Shown here in pieces: positions 11,326 through 22,700 of a stretch of 64,000 nucleotides of DNA. The translations under genes and the position numbers were made by a program. The DNA is from Miscanthus floridulus (taxonomy: Eukaryota > Streptophyta > Magnoliopsida > Poales > Poaceae): assembly GCF_019320115.1 (NCBI RefSeq), contig NC_089598.1, positions 24,643,585-24,707,584 of the forward strand. Reading direction: 5' to 3'. The number at the start of each line of letters is the position of its first letter. Positions within the stretch are counted from its first letter, which is position 1. Below the pieces are notes generated by a model. The model ran no database searches, was not told where the DNA came from, and saw nothing but the letters and a program-made list of their open reading frames with translations.

Positions 11326-11653
11326 AAAAGACACCTTAAGTGATGAATCAGAGTCTTACTATTTGACAGGTTTAGAAGCAAAACTTACAGCATCATATAT
11401 TATCTCTGGGCGGTGATGATATGCTTAAGATGTAGCTGACAGAATATGCTTAGGCCTGGATTGCTACCTGCACACACAATAGAAGCAATTCAGAGAAATT
11501 GTTAACACTCGTTAAAATCCTTCTAGAGCAAAGTGCATGTGCAGTAACACCCATAGCTTAAACTGAAGCCAGGAGAAGTTTTACAGAAGCATGCTCCCTC
11601 CGTTGTAAAAATAAGTGACGTTTTTGACTTCTGGACTTATTATTTGACCATTC

Positions 11654-11920
11654 CGTTATAAAACATACGGCTCTATCCTAAAAGGAAAGGAGAAGGTGGA
11701 ATCCTAATCCTAGTCTATTTATACGTGGGCTCTTACAAACTCTTAGGCCTTGGCAGGATTATATATACGTGGGAGCTCTATGTTGTAATCACCAATATTC
11801 AGAGGAATAAAGAATAGTCTTCCTATCTCTCGTGTCTATGTGTTCTATTTTCATAAGCTATTTTGATCATGAGAGACGAAGAGGGAAAGATCATAACCGC
11901 TAGTAACATGTTTTATAACA
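11654..11920 (+). repeat. 5' LTR of the decayed copia-type element
   Basis: It begins CGTTATAAAACAT (expected TGTTATAAAACAT, first base mutated) and ends ATGTTTTATAACA, a 13-bp inverted terminal match. The LTR contains an AATAAA (in GGAATAAAGAATAG) and a TATA-like stretch. It is followed at once by CATTC, the same five bases as the target duplication. Confidence 0.75.
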
Positions 11921-12557
11921 CATTCTAAACTATGATATATATGTGCAAATCAGGGGTAGAACATCCCAAAGTTTGTAGGAATGCTAAACATTCTCATGTG
12001 CACTTTATGTATTCTAACTCGCTGCATTTAATGAATACTAACCCGATGTTTAAATATGTGCGTGAATATTTCCCTTAAAATTTCATCATAGCATACATGA
12101 ACGGGCCTCCGTTTGTAGTTGGAGATACATAAATTTGAATTATTTGAAGCCCGTGATAGGGGATATCTTTTGAAGTATGTTATTAAAGATCTAATATTGG
12201 CATTAAGGGCAGAGAAAGCCTATTTTGAATGCCAAATATTATTTTCACATAAGGAAAATGATCTTAAAAGTAAAATATTCCTTGAAGCTTGAAGCAGAAA
12301 TAGTATCACGCACTAAATCAAACAATAGTTTGACTAATGCTCTTGTGAAGCATGAAGCGGAGCATATGCCAGATATTTTTAAAATAAGAGGAGTAACTCG
12401 AAGTTATAAATCAGAAGTTATGTTTACTAGTAGTAAATTAAATGTTATATGCTATCAAGCTAAAATTCACGGGGACACCTGTGGGTTTTAGTTTAGTGTG
12501 TACTTGTTGAATAGAAATAAAATGAAACTCCTTCATTCTCATAAAAAGAACACCTCA

Positions 12558-12835
12558 GACTGTCTCCAATAAGGAGACCCAAACCCAAAATGGGCAGTGA
12601 GAGATCCAAAATCAGTCTCCAACAGAGTACCTATACGAGAGACCTATTTTGGGTTGCCTGAGAGACACAACCCAAATATAGGTATCCTCTCTCCTAGAAA
12701 CCCCTTTGCAGAAAGGATTTTCTTTTGGGTCTTATTGTTAGAGAAGATGCCGAATATGTATTGAACATTTTGCCTGTAGCGCTACCCAAAGTACGTATGG
12801 GTCTTGTATTTTAGGTGGTGTTGTTGAAGATAGCC
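12558..12835. mobile_element. PIF/Harbinger-like MITE inside the copia-type element
   Basis: The left end is GACTGTCTCCAATAA. The right end, read in reverse complement, is GGCTATCTTCAACAA. TCA lies on both sides (12555-12557 and 12836-12838). The left end resembles that of the larger element at 38203-39178 (GACTGACTCCAACA), so the two probably belong to one family. Confidence 0.55.
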
Positions 12836-14494
12836 TCATGAAGAAGGTTAAGCATCTCATGAAGAGGATCATCATGAAGATGAATCCAACACACTAAGCG
12901 CACACATCATTAGTGTTGGGATGCAAAACAATAAATCATGTCTTGTTTGGGAAATAACAAAGAGACAGAATAATCTCACATTGTGAGAATATTGGGAGAA
13001 AATAATAGTTGTCGATAACGCTACCTCTATAATTATGGATGCTTTTCTTATGAGAACCCGGATCCGAAAAACAAAGTCCATGGCAAAATCGCCTGTAGTG
13101 ATTATATTAGGTCAATGAAAAAAGCAATTGAGGTTGGATTTCCTACTAAGAAGAAAAAATGTTCTGCTATATCTCTGGCAAATGAAATGAAAGAATTTGA
13201 AACATGTCGTTAATGAATGGATTATAAAGATCCATATAGGTCCTGAAGAATATAAATCGCAACATACGGAAATTAAATCTCATATCAAGTATTAAAAAGT
13301 CTAAAGTAGAACATATTCCTGTGTGAATATTGAAGTCTCAAGAAGAGCATGTCCTAGAAGGAAAAGAGTCGATGAATGACTTTACAGTGGATATCACTGT
13401 CTTATTATGTATATCACATAATAATATCTCATATAGTAGAGAATATATCTTATAGAAGAGAATTGTTATTCACTAAGAATGAGAACATCCTTGAAGGAAT
13501 TAATCATTGAAGGATTTACTAGTCGGTTCTTGAATAAACACCATTGATCCCTAAAGTGAATATAGACCCGAGAGAAAAAAAATGAGAAATCCAAAGCACC
13601 ATGAAGGTGTCATACATACACTCACAAAGTGTATATTATAAAGATAGCAATGAAGTGATTGATATCCTCTAAATACCATAGAAGGTATAAGAATAATGGT
13701 GATTTTGGTAATTGAATCATCTCCCTAAATGCTAAATGCAAGACTGGATTTATTATTTAGTACTACAATCAAAGTCCTGAAGATTTATAGAACATATAAT
13801 TTGAAAATCCACTAAGAAAGAATTATAAGTACTCAAACTCTAGTATAAGTTTGATACACTATCTAGAAGATATTGAATATTGTAACTTATTTAACCCCAT
13901 AATCCTCTGAAAGGATTTATTATCCTGAAGGATAAATTTTATTTGTCTTGCACAACTAATAAGTAGTCCATTTATGCATGTGCTCTTGTGCTCTTGTTTA
14001 CTCTATTATAATTCATAGAAGATTATGAGCTAACTTTTTGAAAGATATAGTATTGTGGTATCGTATACCATTAACTAAGCATACATTTGTGAGATGTGTG
14101 ATTTGAACAATAAAGTTCAAAGTATGGCTTTATGAGGAGAGCATATCTAATTGAATCTACTCTGAAGGTAAACCACTAAAATTACAAATAGTCAAGAAAA
14201 TCATATTTGCTAAAACACTGAAGTTTATGCATTTATCATGAGGATAAAAATCTATTCATGAAGAATAGAATATCCAGAAGAATAATGACTAAGAAGGTTA
14301 AATGTTGTACTCTTTTTTTCCTATGTGAGTTTTTACTTAAGTTTTTTCACATAAGGTTTTAATGAGACAACATGTGTAATGCAATTAACGAATGCGATGT
14401 ACTCTTTTCTCCTAGAACAAGTTTTTCCACTGAATTTTCGGATGGAGTTTTTAATGAGGCATGTGCATATCATGGTAATCGTCCCAAGGAGGAG

Positions 14495-14767
14495 TGTTGT
14501 AAAACATACGGGCTCTATCCTAGAAGGAAAAGGAAGAAGGTAGGAATCCTAATCCTAGTCCAGTTTATATGTGTGCTCTTACCAAACTCTTAGACCTTGG
14601 CAGGACTGTATATACGTGGGAGCTCTATGTTGTAATCACCAATATTCAGAGGAATAAAGAATAGTCTCCCTATCTCTTGTGTCTATGTGTTCTATTTTCA
14701 TCTACTATTTTGATCATGAGAGATGGAGAGGGAAATGTCCTAAGCGCTGGCAACATGTTTTATAACA
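14495..14767 (+). repeat. 3' LTR of the decayed copia-type element
   Basis: It starts TGTTGTAAAACATACGGG after the purine tract and ends ATGTTTTATAACA before CATTC. It differs from the 5' LTR by many substitutions and small indels, so the insertion is old. Confidence 0.75.
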
Positions 14768-14996
14768 CATTCGTCTTATTCAAAAATTTTGTATAAATAT
14801 TATTTATTTCGTTATTACTTATTCTATAATTAGAGATACTTTAATAATGACTTATTTATTTTATTATTTGCGCAAAATATTTGAATAAGAAGAATGGTCA
14901 AACAAAAAGTTTAAAAATAAAAAACATCACTTATTTTGGACAGAGAAAGTTTAACAGAAGTAATTAGGGATTACCAAGGAGGGAAGTGACCCAACA

Positions 14997-15086
14997 CAAC
15001 AAACAAAGTAAGGCCTAATTTACAAGAAAAGTTTGCGACGGCAACAAACAAAGTAAGGCCTAATTTACAAGAAAAGTTTGCGACGG
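14997..15086. repeat. 45-bp tandem duplication
   Basis: Two identical adjacent 45-bp units (14997-15041 and 15042-15086) starting CAACAAACAAAGTAAGG. From 15087 to about 15470 the sequence is a mixed-composition stretch with short chance ORFs and no recognised gene. Confidence 0.9.
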
Positions 15087-15680
15087 GTTGACAACAATAA
15101 CCATAATTGCCATAATCACACACAAATGGCGACGAGCAAAGGGAGGCTGTCGAAGCTAGCAAGCATCCTCGGGCAGGCCATTGTTTGCCAGGTCGACATT
15201 TGTCAGGTCGACTTTGAACAGCATCCGCAGTGCTTGCCTCTTTGGACGAGTCAAGCGGCACCTGGAGAGCCTACTGGAAAGCATTCTAACACCTGAGTAT
15301 CCGGCTGCTGCTTGAGGGTGGCGTTCGCGGCAGGCAAGTGGCGTTTGGCCGTGAGACGGCTGCTACGACAAAGTGAAGCCGATGATGGCCGGCGGCGAGA
15401 TCGACGTCGAGGCAGGCCCTTGAGGATCGGGGTTTGCAACGATGCCGTGACCTGCCTTGTAAATTACAACGTTGTACTACTATGAAACAACAGGAAACTT
15501 CTATTTTTCTCCCATGCTCCGCTTGGATTGCTCGGCGCTGTTATTGTTCGTTTGCGCGTTGCTATTTGCTAATGCTAGCAGCTATTGAAGCCTATCTTCT
15601 GCCATGTAAAAAACTAATTAAGTAAAAAACATCATCAGACATGTAAAGAAACTAATCAGAGATATTCACAGGTGATCCTA

Positions 15681-15799
15681 GTCTGTTCGGTTGGCTGGTT
15701 CGTGAAGAAATACTGCTGGCTGGTTTGCGTAAGAGAAAAATACTATTCCGACTAAAAATTTACGATCGTTTACGACACGCCACAACCCAGCGAACAGGC
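15681..15799 (+). mobile_element. hAT-like MITE, copy 1
   Basis: The ends are CTGTTCGGTTGGCTGG and, inverted, CAGCGAACAGG. The body contains TTTACGATCGTTTACGAC. It matches the reverse complement of 17564-17700. Clear 8-bp target duplications were not found, so the superfamily is inferred from end style. Confidence 0.6.
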
Positions 15800-17563
15800 A
15801 GCACCCTATTGCCGTATGGGTGTATCCTCCAGCCCATAGGGGCGCTCGGCCGTCCACCCAGCATAACAAGGCTCTCAGCTACCGGGAAGCGCACAGCACG
15901 ACCGCTGCCCGCCGATGGCTAAGCCAGGAGGCCACACACCCACAAGACAGCTTGAAGGCGGAAGTCTTGGCAGATCTTGAATTCTCGATTTGTTTTCTTT
16001 CTTAATCAAATTCAGAGGTAAAATCTGAAATTCTTTTTGGTCTCTGCTTAGGCATTCCCAATTCTGAAATCGTGGGGCCGGCTTTCCCTCAGGCCATCAC
16101 TGCTTTTGGGCACCGCGTAACAAAAATCTGTTCGTGGTGTGGATGCTGGTAAAGCGGCGAACCGTGTAGCTCTGACGATGAATGACCATGCTCGTGATCT
16201 TTGTCTGTGGTTCTCTCATCTCTGCACATGTCCCTGGTACTATAGTTGAGAGCAGGAGGGAAGCAAGAAGCAACTCGCAAGGGCGCCTCTATTTAGTTGG
16301 TCCTATCACTACCAGTGCTCCAGTATGTCCTTGCGAAACTGAACTCCTGAATCATTTGGCCATTTGGGGTGCAGAGCTACTAGGGCTAAAAACGGAAAAT
16401 CATTTATTTGGGCATGATTGCCTCTCCCAATTTGTTTCTGCCTAACAAATCAAATCGCCAGCATAACAGACAATAGAGAGAAAAGACAGAGAACGGACAA
16501 CCTCGACTCGTTCCTCTCCTCCTACCTGGCCCATCTCCATTTCACATCACGCAGCATCCAGGCATCCAGTAATTTAGCTGTCACATGAAAGAATGGCGAA
16601 TGAGACCAAGGAGTTCAGGCGAGCGGTCGCTTCTTGTTTTCTTGCATTTGCCTTCCCTGCTTCGCATGTGCACAATTCCACTGACAGTTAAGTCTATAAA
16701 TCGAATCGAAGCCCAGCTCTCAGCTGCTGTTACCGTCGGCTATCACTGCCCATGTCCACAGCAACCGCTGATCAAACTAACTGCGACCTGGAGTACCTTT
16801 CCAAGTACTGCCATGTATTACCTGCGACCAGATGGAGAGTACAAGATCAACACAAGTAACCGGTGTTCTAGGAGCAAGACCAAAGAAAAAAAATGATACC
16901 TGCTGATATACAGTACTTGCTTCGTGGCTCATGCTCATGATTTCCTTCAAACGTTCCCTCTGATTTTTTTTTCTCTTTAAGTCACTCACAACTTTCCAAG
17001 TCCGAGTCTAAAGTTGCCATTGGGGGAAAGAAAGTCTCTCTGTCTAAAGTAGGATGATCTCAGAACTTTTAACAACACCAGAACTTTTGGTGCCAGGGAG
17101 AGAGGGTGATGGCGCATATCTATCGCATCTTTGTCATCATCAATCCATTAAGGCCACGCCAGCGTAAGTTTGCTGCATCTTGCAATTTTCATCAGAAGTG
17201 CATATGGACATATGGTCCAGTTTGAACCATTATGGCCTTGAGTACACATGACACACCGATATTGCCATATTGGAGTGCTAGGCTACTCTGTCTCAAATAG
17301 TTCTTTTTTTTTTCTGACGACACTTGGTCGACACCTAAAGGCTACCCCAAATTCTCATAAGGGTATAGGACCATCCACTATTGTGCAGTGACAAGCATAT
17401 TGCGCGTGTGCATCACTTAGTTATGTTGCCAAATCATGTAATTCATTCATGAAAACACGCATGATTGGCGACATAGAAACTGCTCCAGGATCAGTTCATA
17501 GCAACGTAAGCAGTTCAATGTACTTGGGACAGCTCACTATCCCAAGCTGGGCAGATCATCGTC

Positions 17564-17700
17564 AGCCTGTTCGTTTGGCTGTGGCTTGTCGTAAACGATC
17601 GTAAATTTTCAGTCGGAACAGTATTTTTCTCTCACACAAATCAGCCAGCAGTACTTCTTTACGAACCAGCAACGATACGAACCAGCCAACCGAACAGGCT
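17564..17700 (-). mobile_element. hAT-like MITE, copy 2
   Basis: The ends are AGCCTGTTCGTTTGGCTG and CCAACCGAACAGGCT, in inverted orientation relative to 15681-15799. The shared core is CGTAAACGATCGTAAA. It holds an extra internal segment (CGAACCAGCAACGATACG) not in copy 1. Confidence 0.65.
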
Positions 17701-18157
17701 GCATAACATCAACTAGCTAGCCACGATCCAGTGGCTATAAGAAAACCTACAAAGCCACAATCAGATTGCAGTGGAGCTAACAAGCAGATGGCACCATACA
17801 CGCCTAACAGGCAAATCATGGTCTTACTGTAGTTAAGTTTAGAGGCAAAACTTACAGTATCATGTCTTATTTCCAGGCTGTGATAGGATCACAGCTCAAA
17901 ATGGAGTTGAAGGAATATGCTGATGCCTTGACTATGAAGAAAATGAGAAATAAATAATCAGAGAAACTTTCAGCAAGCAACCAACATTTTAAGAGGAAAG
18001 GCCCACCGGTTGAACAGAGGCCAAATAAAGTCTTGCCAAAGTGTAAGAAAGGGAAAAAAAGCTAATGGGAACCAAACAAACTTTGTTTAGTATTAATCCA
18101 ATTATGAGTATATCAGGGTCATCAACAAAATTAAGAGAGGAGTGTATAGAAATCTGC

Positions 18158-18211
18158 AATTTCAGGCTATCACTATTTTTTTAAATAAAGAAGAATTTCA
18201 GGCTATCACTA
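18158..18211 (-). repeat. 18-bp retroposon with 18-bp target duplication
   Basis: AATTTCAGGCTATCACTA occurs at 18158-18175 and 18194-18211 around an 18-base insert that begins with seven T. This reads as an extremely truncated poly(A) retroposon on the minus strand. The paralogous site near 11038-11055 has one copy and no insert. Confidence 0.7.
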
Positions 18212-18287
18212 ATCTCATATAAAAGCATGATCAGCAAGAACTAGCCGTATCTAGTTGTTTTGACACGAAATAGCCATAACTATATTA

Positions 18288-18814
18288 GAGCGTCTCCGTC
18301 ACCTAAATCGGATTACCTAAATATCTGTTTAGGTAGCCACCTATTTTTTCACTGCCCATATTCTACTCTCGACTCCAGCAGTACTACCTAAATGCATCCT
18401 AGCAGTGTATGACATGTGGGGCCGTGATGTCATCCTCGATCTTTCTCTACTGCAGCGAGGCGATGGCCGTCGTGCGCCCGCGCCGGGGGACGGAAGCCGT
18501 GCATCTGCGCCGAAGATGGCTGCCACAGGGGGAGATGCACCGGGGAGATGCGACGGCGACGCATGGCGCGGAAGGGCCGCCGCATCATCCATCGGAGGCG
18601 GGAAGGAGCAGCATCGAAGGTTGGGAAGGCGGGAAAGGGCTGTCGCAGCGCCACCGGCCGGGGAGGGGAAGCACCGTATCGGCGGGGAAGGGGAAAGACC
18701 GCAGGCCGCTGCGCGACCGACTCGGGGAGGGGTAGGACCGCGCCGGCGACAGCATCTGCGCTAGGGACGGCGTCGCACTCGCCTCCCGCACTGCACCCCG
18801 CGCTGGGGGGATGG
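18288..18814. mobile_element. GC-rich Harbinger-like element, left part
   Basis: TTA (18285-18287) precedes GAGCGTCTCCGTCACCTAAA, an end typical of grass Harbinger-type elements. After about 130 bp the sequence turns strongly GC-rich with overlapping long ORFs on both strands and no known domain. It continues after the Reina-like insertion at 24631-24782. The right terminus is not in view, probably pushed away by the nest starting at 25454. The long ORFs are not called as genes. Confidence 0.4.
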
Positions 18815-19095
18815 TGTCACAGCTACGGGGTGATGGCGTAAAGAGGAGAAGTCGTCTTATCTACTTGAAGGCGTAATCGGCCATATTATGTAATAGAGAC
18901 TCTATGACACGTGGGTCCTGTGGACCAGCAGCGTTTCCATTATATACTGTACTGTGGCTTGTAAGACATTCTTATCGAATATTTGGAAATAGAAAACGTG
19001 AAGCAGAGAGGTTCCTCTCAGCTCCGTATCAACTCCGGCGATCCATCCTTTTGCGCTCACGTCGTCGGCGATCGCCGTCGGTTACGGGTGTTACA
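18815..19095 (+). repeat. 5' LTR of the Reina-like element
   Basis: TG...CA ends. A TATA-like TTATATACTG lies at about 18939-18948. The LTR is followed two bases later by the primer-binding site. Confidence 0.93.
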
Positions 19096-19097
19096 GG

Positions 19098-19110
19098 TGG
19101 TATCAAAGGC
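19098..19110 (+). other. primer-binding site
   Basis: TGGTATCAAAGGC lies 2 bp after the 5' LTR. The first eight bases equal the usual initiator tRNA-Met site TGGTATCAGAGC, with one difference inside the next four. The untranslated leader runs to 19772 and holds no gene. Confidence 0.75.
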
Positions 19111-19772
19111 AGTAGTCCTCGGATCGCTACCCTACCCTACCCATCCCCAATCCACTAGCCAAATACGCAAGGCGGCGGCGTGACGGGAGCTCGACTTCGT
19201 ACCGAGCACAAGCGCACGGCGGTGGCGTGTCGGGACCTCGTAGGATCGACGAGATCCGGCGAGAGCGGCGGCGTAAGGTGGCGGTGGTACAGATCTGCTT
19301 CACCAGCGGATCCAGGCGCACGGCGGCGGCGCGATGGGGCTAGACGCGCACTCGGCGTCCACATCTGCGGCTCATCTTCGACTGGGCTTCGGCATCGACA
19401 CGGGGTTTGGCGATGGAACCATAGTGAGCACACCCCTTCTCGCTCACTCTATCTCTAGCTAGCATCGATTTACGGCGGAGGGTTGCAGAGCGCCGGTTTC
19501 TGTGTAAAATTCCGTACGCTGTGGTTGATTGGAGAGCGGTGGTGAACGGCGAGGAAGTGTCCTTCGATTTGGGTTGCGAAACAACGTTTCCGTGTAAAAT
19601 TCCTCGGTCGAGCCTCACTTCCAGGCGGCGGTGATCTTGTTCGGTGTTGCACGCGGTAGGGGAGGACAGTGTCCGAACCTGTTGCTTCACCAATTTTTCA
19701 AGTTTTGGTCTCTGTCTGTGATCCATCACGGCACCCTCCAAGCCAGCGAAGCCGTCAGCACAGACGCAGATC

Positions 19773-22700
19773 TTGCTAGGCCACATGGCGACTCATGCTA
19801 ATGAAGAGCAGAGCCGGTGGAAGGACGTGTTGGACCATCTGGATTTGCTGTCAGAGCGAATGAATTCAATGGGGGTCACTCAGCAGGAGGTGAAGAAGCA
19901 CATCACTAAAACTAATTTGAAAGTGGATCTCTGTACTAATGAACAACACGAGTTGGCTAAGCAGGTCAAGGCCAATGGGCAGGCGGTGGCCCATCTGACC
20001 CTCAGGCAATTTGACACTGAAGAAGCGTACCTCAGTGAAGGATCAGTGCTAGCTGAAGAAGAGGAAGTCATGTTTGAGAATGTATTTGCTAAAGGAAAGA
20101 AGACAGTTGAACCATCCAAGCATTTCAAACAGCAAAAGCATCATCCCAGGGAGAGTTTGCCTCATCATACATTGCCTAAGATGCATTTCCCTGCTTTTGA
20201 TGGATCCCAACCAAAAATTTGGGTGGACAAGTGTCTTAATTATTTTTCTATCTATGCCATCCCTGAAGAATTGTGGGTGGAGGCAGCTACTATGCACTTG
20301 CAAGAGAATGCAGCTAAGTGGTGGCAAGCTTACAAGATGACCCATACCAATGTTTCTTGGAAACAGTTCATCAGAGACATGCAGGAGACATTTGGCATTG
20401 ATGATCATAGGTCTGCACTGAATGATTTGCTGGACTTAAAACAAACAACAACTGTGGAGGAATACACCTCTCAATTCAAGTCTCTGTAGTTTGATGTCTC
20501 AATGCATGATGGCCACTACAGTCCCTTATTCTTTGCAACTCAGTATGTCAGAGGACTGAGAGATGATATTAGAGTTGTGGTGGAACCTCAGGTGCCAGCC
20601 ACTGTTGAAACAGCTGTAGTAATTGCAAAGATCCAACAAAAGGTTGCAGACAGGCAAAAGCAGAAGTTTCAGAACAGGAATGTTTAGAACAAGCATCCTC
20701 AGGCCAGGACAGACAACAAACCAGCAAATCACTATGGGAATCTTTGGAGAGACAAACAACTCAGAGATTATAGGAAGGCTAACAACTTATGTTATGCCTG
20801 TGGAGAAAAGTATGAGCCAGGACATGCGAAAATTTGTGGCAAGAGAAACAAACCACAGATCAATGCCTTAGCAGTGAATGACCTGGACAGGGAAATTAAT
20901 GAAGATTTACTAAATGAAATGGCCATTGATGAAGCTTTCACTGAGACTTTTAGACAGCTTTCACTCAATGCATTGGCAGGAACTAAATCGATAGATTCTA
21001 TCCAATTGAAAGTCACTGTGAGAAACAAGACCATGCTTATTTTGGTAGACACAGGGAGCAGTCAATGCTTTGTTAGCTCTCATTTTGTCCAATTAAACAA
21101 TCTTCCAACTACACCAATCCAGCCACAACGGATCAAGTTGGCTAATGGGCACTGGATGACCACAACGGCACAAGTGCAAGGATTAGAATGGTATGTGCAG
21201 GGCCATACATTTCATACTGATATGATAGTCCTAGATCTGCTACCATATGATGCTATCCTGGGGTATGACTGGCTCAAGGCTCATAGTCCAATGCAATATG
21301 ACTGGAACCTGAAAACTATGCAGTTTCAGCACAGGAACAAAGACATTCTTCTTAAAGGTATACAGCCTCCACCATTGGCACTTAACACCATTTTAGCTAA
21401 GCAAGTGTATAAGTCTACACAAGGCAATGACATTTGGGCATATGTCATGGTGGAACCTGCACCACCTCACTCTGATTACTCCCAACAACACGGTACCAAG
21501 GATGAAGAATTGCAATTGCTATTACATTAGTATGCTGATGTGTTCCAGGAACCTACTGACTTACCCCCGCATAGAAGCTATGATCATGCTATCTCCTTGT
21601 TTCCTGATGCGGTACCAGTGAACTCAAGACCATACCATTATTCTCCTCAGCACAAAACTGAGATAGAGAAGCAAGTGCAGCAACTATTGCAAGCTGGTTT
21701 GATCACCCACAACCATAGTCCCTTTGCCTCCCCTGTGCTACTGGTGAAGAAAAAGGATGGGACCTGGCGCTTTTGTGTAGATTACAGAAAGTTAAATGCA
21801 ATAACAATCAAGAATAGGTTTCCCATGCCCATAGTGGAAGAGATTTTGGATGAGTTGACAGGTGCTAAGTACTTTACCAAATTGGACATGAGATCTGGGT
21901 ATCCACCAGATTAGAATGCTGCCAGTTGATGAGTACAAAATTGCTTTCAAGACCCATCAGGGTCACTACTAGTTCAAGGTCATGCCATTTGGCCTGACAA
22001 ATGCACCTGCTACGTTTCAATGCATAATGAATCAGCTTCTGCAACCATTCTTAAGACAGTTTGTCTTAGTATTTCTTGATGACATCTTAATCTATAGTGC
22101 CACCAAACAAGACCATCTTCTTCACATCCAGCAAGTCTTGGAAACACTAAGAGCTCATAAGTTCTATTTGAAAGCCTCCAAGTGTTCCTTTGCTCAAAGC
22201 AGTTTAGAGTACTTGGGCCACATCATCTTTGACAAAGGTGTTGCTACTGATCCATCTAAGACAACTGACATGCTGAATTGGCCAACCCCAAGAACTGCAA
22301 TAGAACTCAGGGCTTTTCTAGGTTTAACAGGCTATTATAGGAAATTTGTGCAAAAGTATGGTCTGATTGCCAAACCACTGACTCAAGTGTTGAGGCACAA
22401 AACCTTTCAGTGGACATCTCAAGCTCAGGAAGCTTTTGACAATTTGAAAGTAGCCATGGCAAATACCCTAGTACTTGCATTACCCAATTTCCAAGAGCAG
22501 TTTGCTGTTGAGACAGATGCATGTAGTGATGGAATTGGGGCTGTGTTAATGCAGAAGGGCCAACCCATAGCTTATTTAAGCAAGGCCTTGGGTGACAAGC
22601 ACACAAGATTGTCCATCTATGAGAAAGAATTTCTAGCATTGATCATGGCAGTTGAGAAATGGAGACCTTATCTTCAAAGGCAGGAATTCCTCATTCTCAC

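Larger units (their letters stand above)
8855..11460 (+). repeat. segmental duplication, copy 1
   Basis: Several blocks match 15470-18260 in the same order and orientation: TGCTAGCAGCTATTG near 8940 (copy 2 near 15575); a CTGTCAGCTATCACTG region near 9745 (16735); AGTTCAATGTAC-type sequence near 10418 (17512); ATCATGTCTTGTTTCCA near 10822 (17858); AGAAATCTGCAAT near 11029 (18147). Identity is patchy, so the event is old. The region contains no recognised coding exon. Apart from its MITE and retroposon insertions, 9505-11225 is AT-rich and unannotated. A short MITE-like piece with GGCTGGTTTCTGTACCAGCC lies at about 10523-10542. Confidence 0.65.
11654..14767 (+). mobile_element. decayed Ty1/copia-type LTR element
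   Basis: Two direct LTRs of about 270 bp bracket a 2.57-kb interior. The whole is flanked by CATTC (11649-11653 and 14768-14772). The interior ends with a copia-style segment of repeated GTTTTT...AATGAGGC motifs and a purine tract (CCCAAGGAGGAG) right before the 3' LTR. No gag-pol frame survives: the longest ORFs (for example 12225-12491) show no domain. No primer-binding site is visible after the 5' LTR. Superfamily assignment rests on the 3' interior motif and LTR ends. Confidence 0.65.
11594..14949. mobile_element. Stowaway-like MITE split by a retroelement
   Basis: The left arm (11594-11653) starts CTCCCTCCGTTGTAAAAATA. The right arm (14768-14949) ends CACTTATTTTGGACAGAGAAAG, an imperfect inverted match. 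The sequence becomes continuous (TTGACCATTCGTCTTATTC) when the element at 11654-14767 and one CATTC copy are removed. The outer TA target sites are not preserved. Confidence 0.65.
15470..18260 (+). repeat. segmental duplication, copy 2
   Basis: The partner of 8855-11460, lying about 6.6-7.1 kb to the right in direct orientation. The spacing grows along the copy because of different insertions. Copy 2 carries two hAT-like MITEs and an 18-bp retroposon that copy 1 lacks. Copy 1 carries a Harbinger MITE and an 85-bp retroposon that copy 2 lacks. No coding exon is recognised in 15800-17563. Confidence 0.65.

Noticed and set aside
11654..14767. Two 270-bp units read as independent DNA transposons with 13-bp inverted ends
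   Set aside because: The copia-style 3' interior motif and purine tract before the right unit, plus the shared CATTC outer duplication, favour LTRs of one element.
18405..18841. Several overlapping ORFs on both strands
   Set aside because: Low-complexity GC-driven frames in a Harbinger-like sequence, interrupted by the Reina-like LTR.
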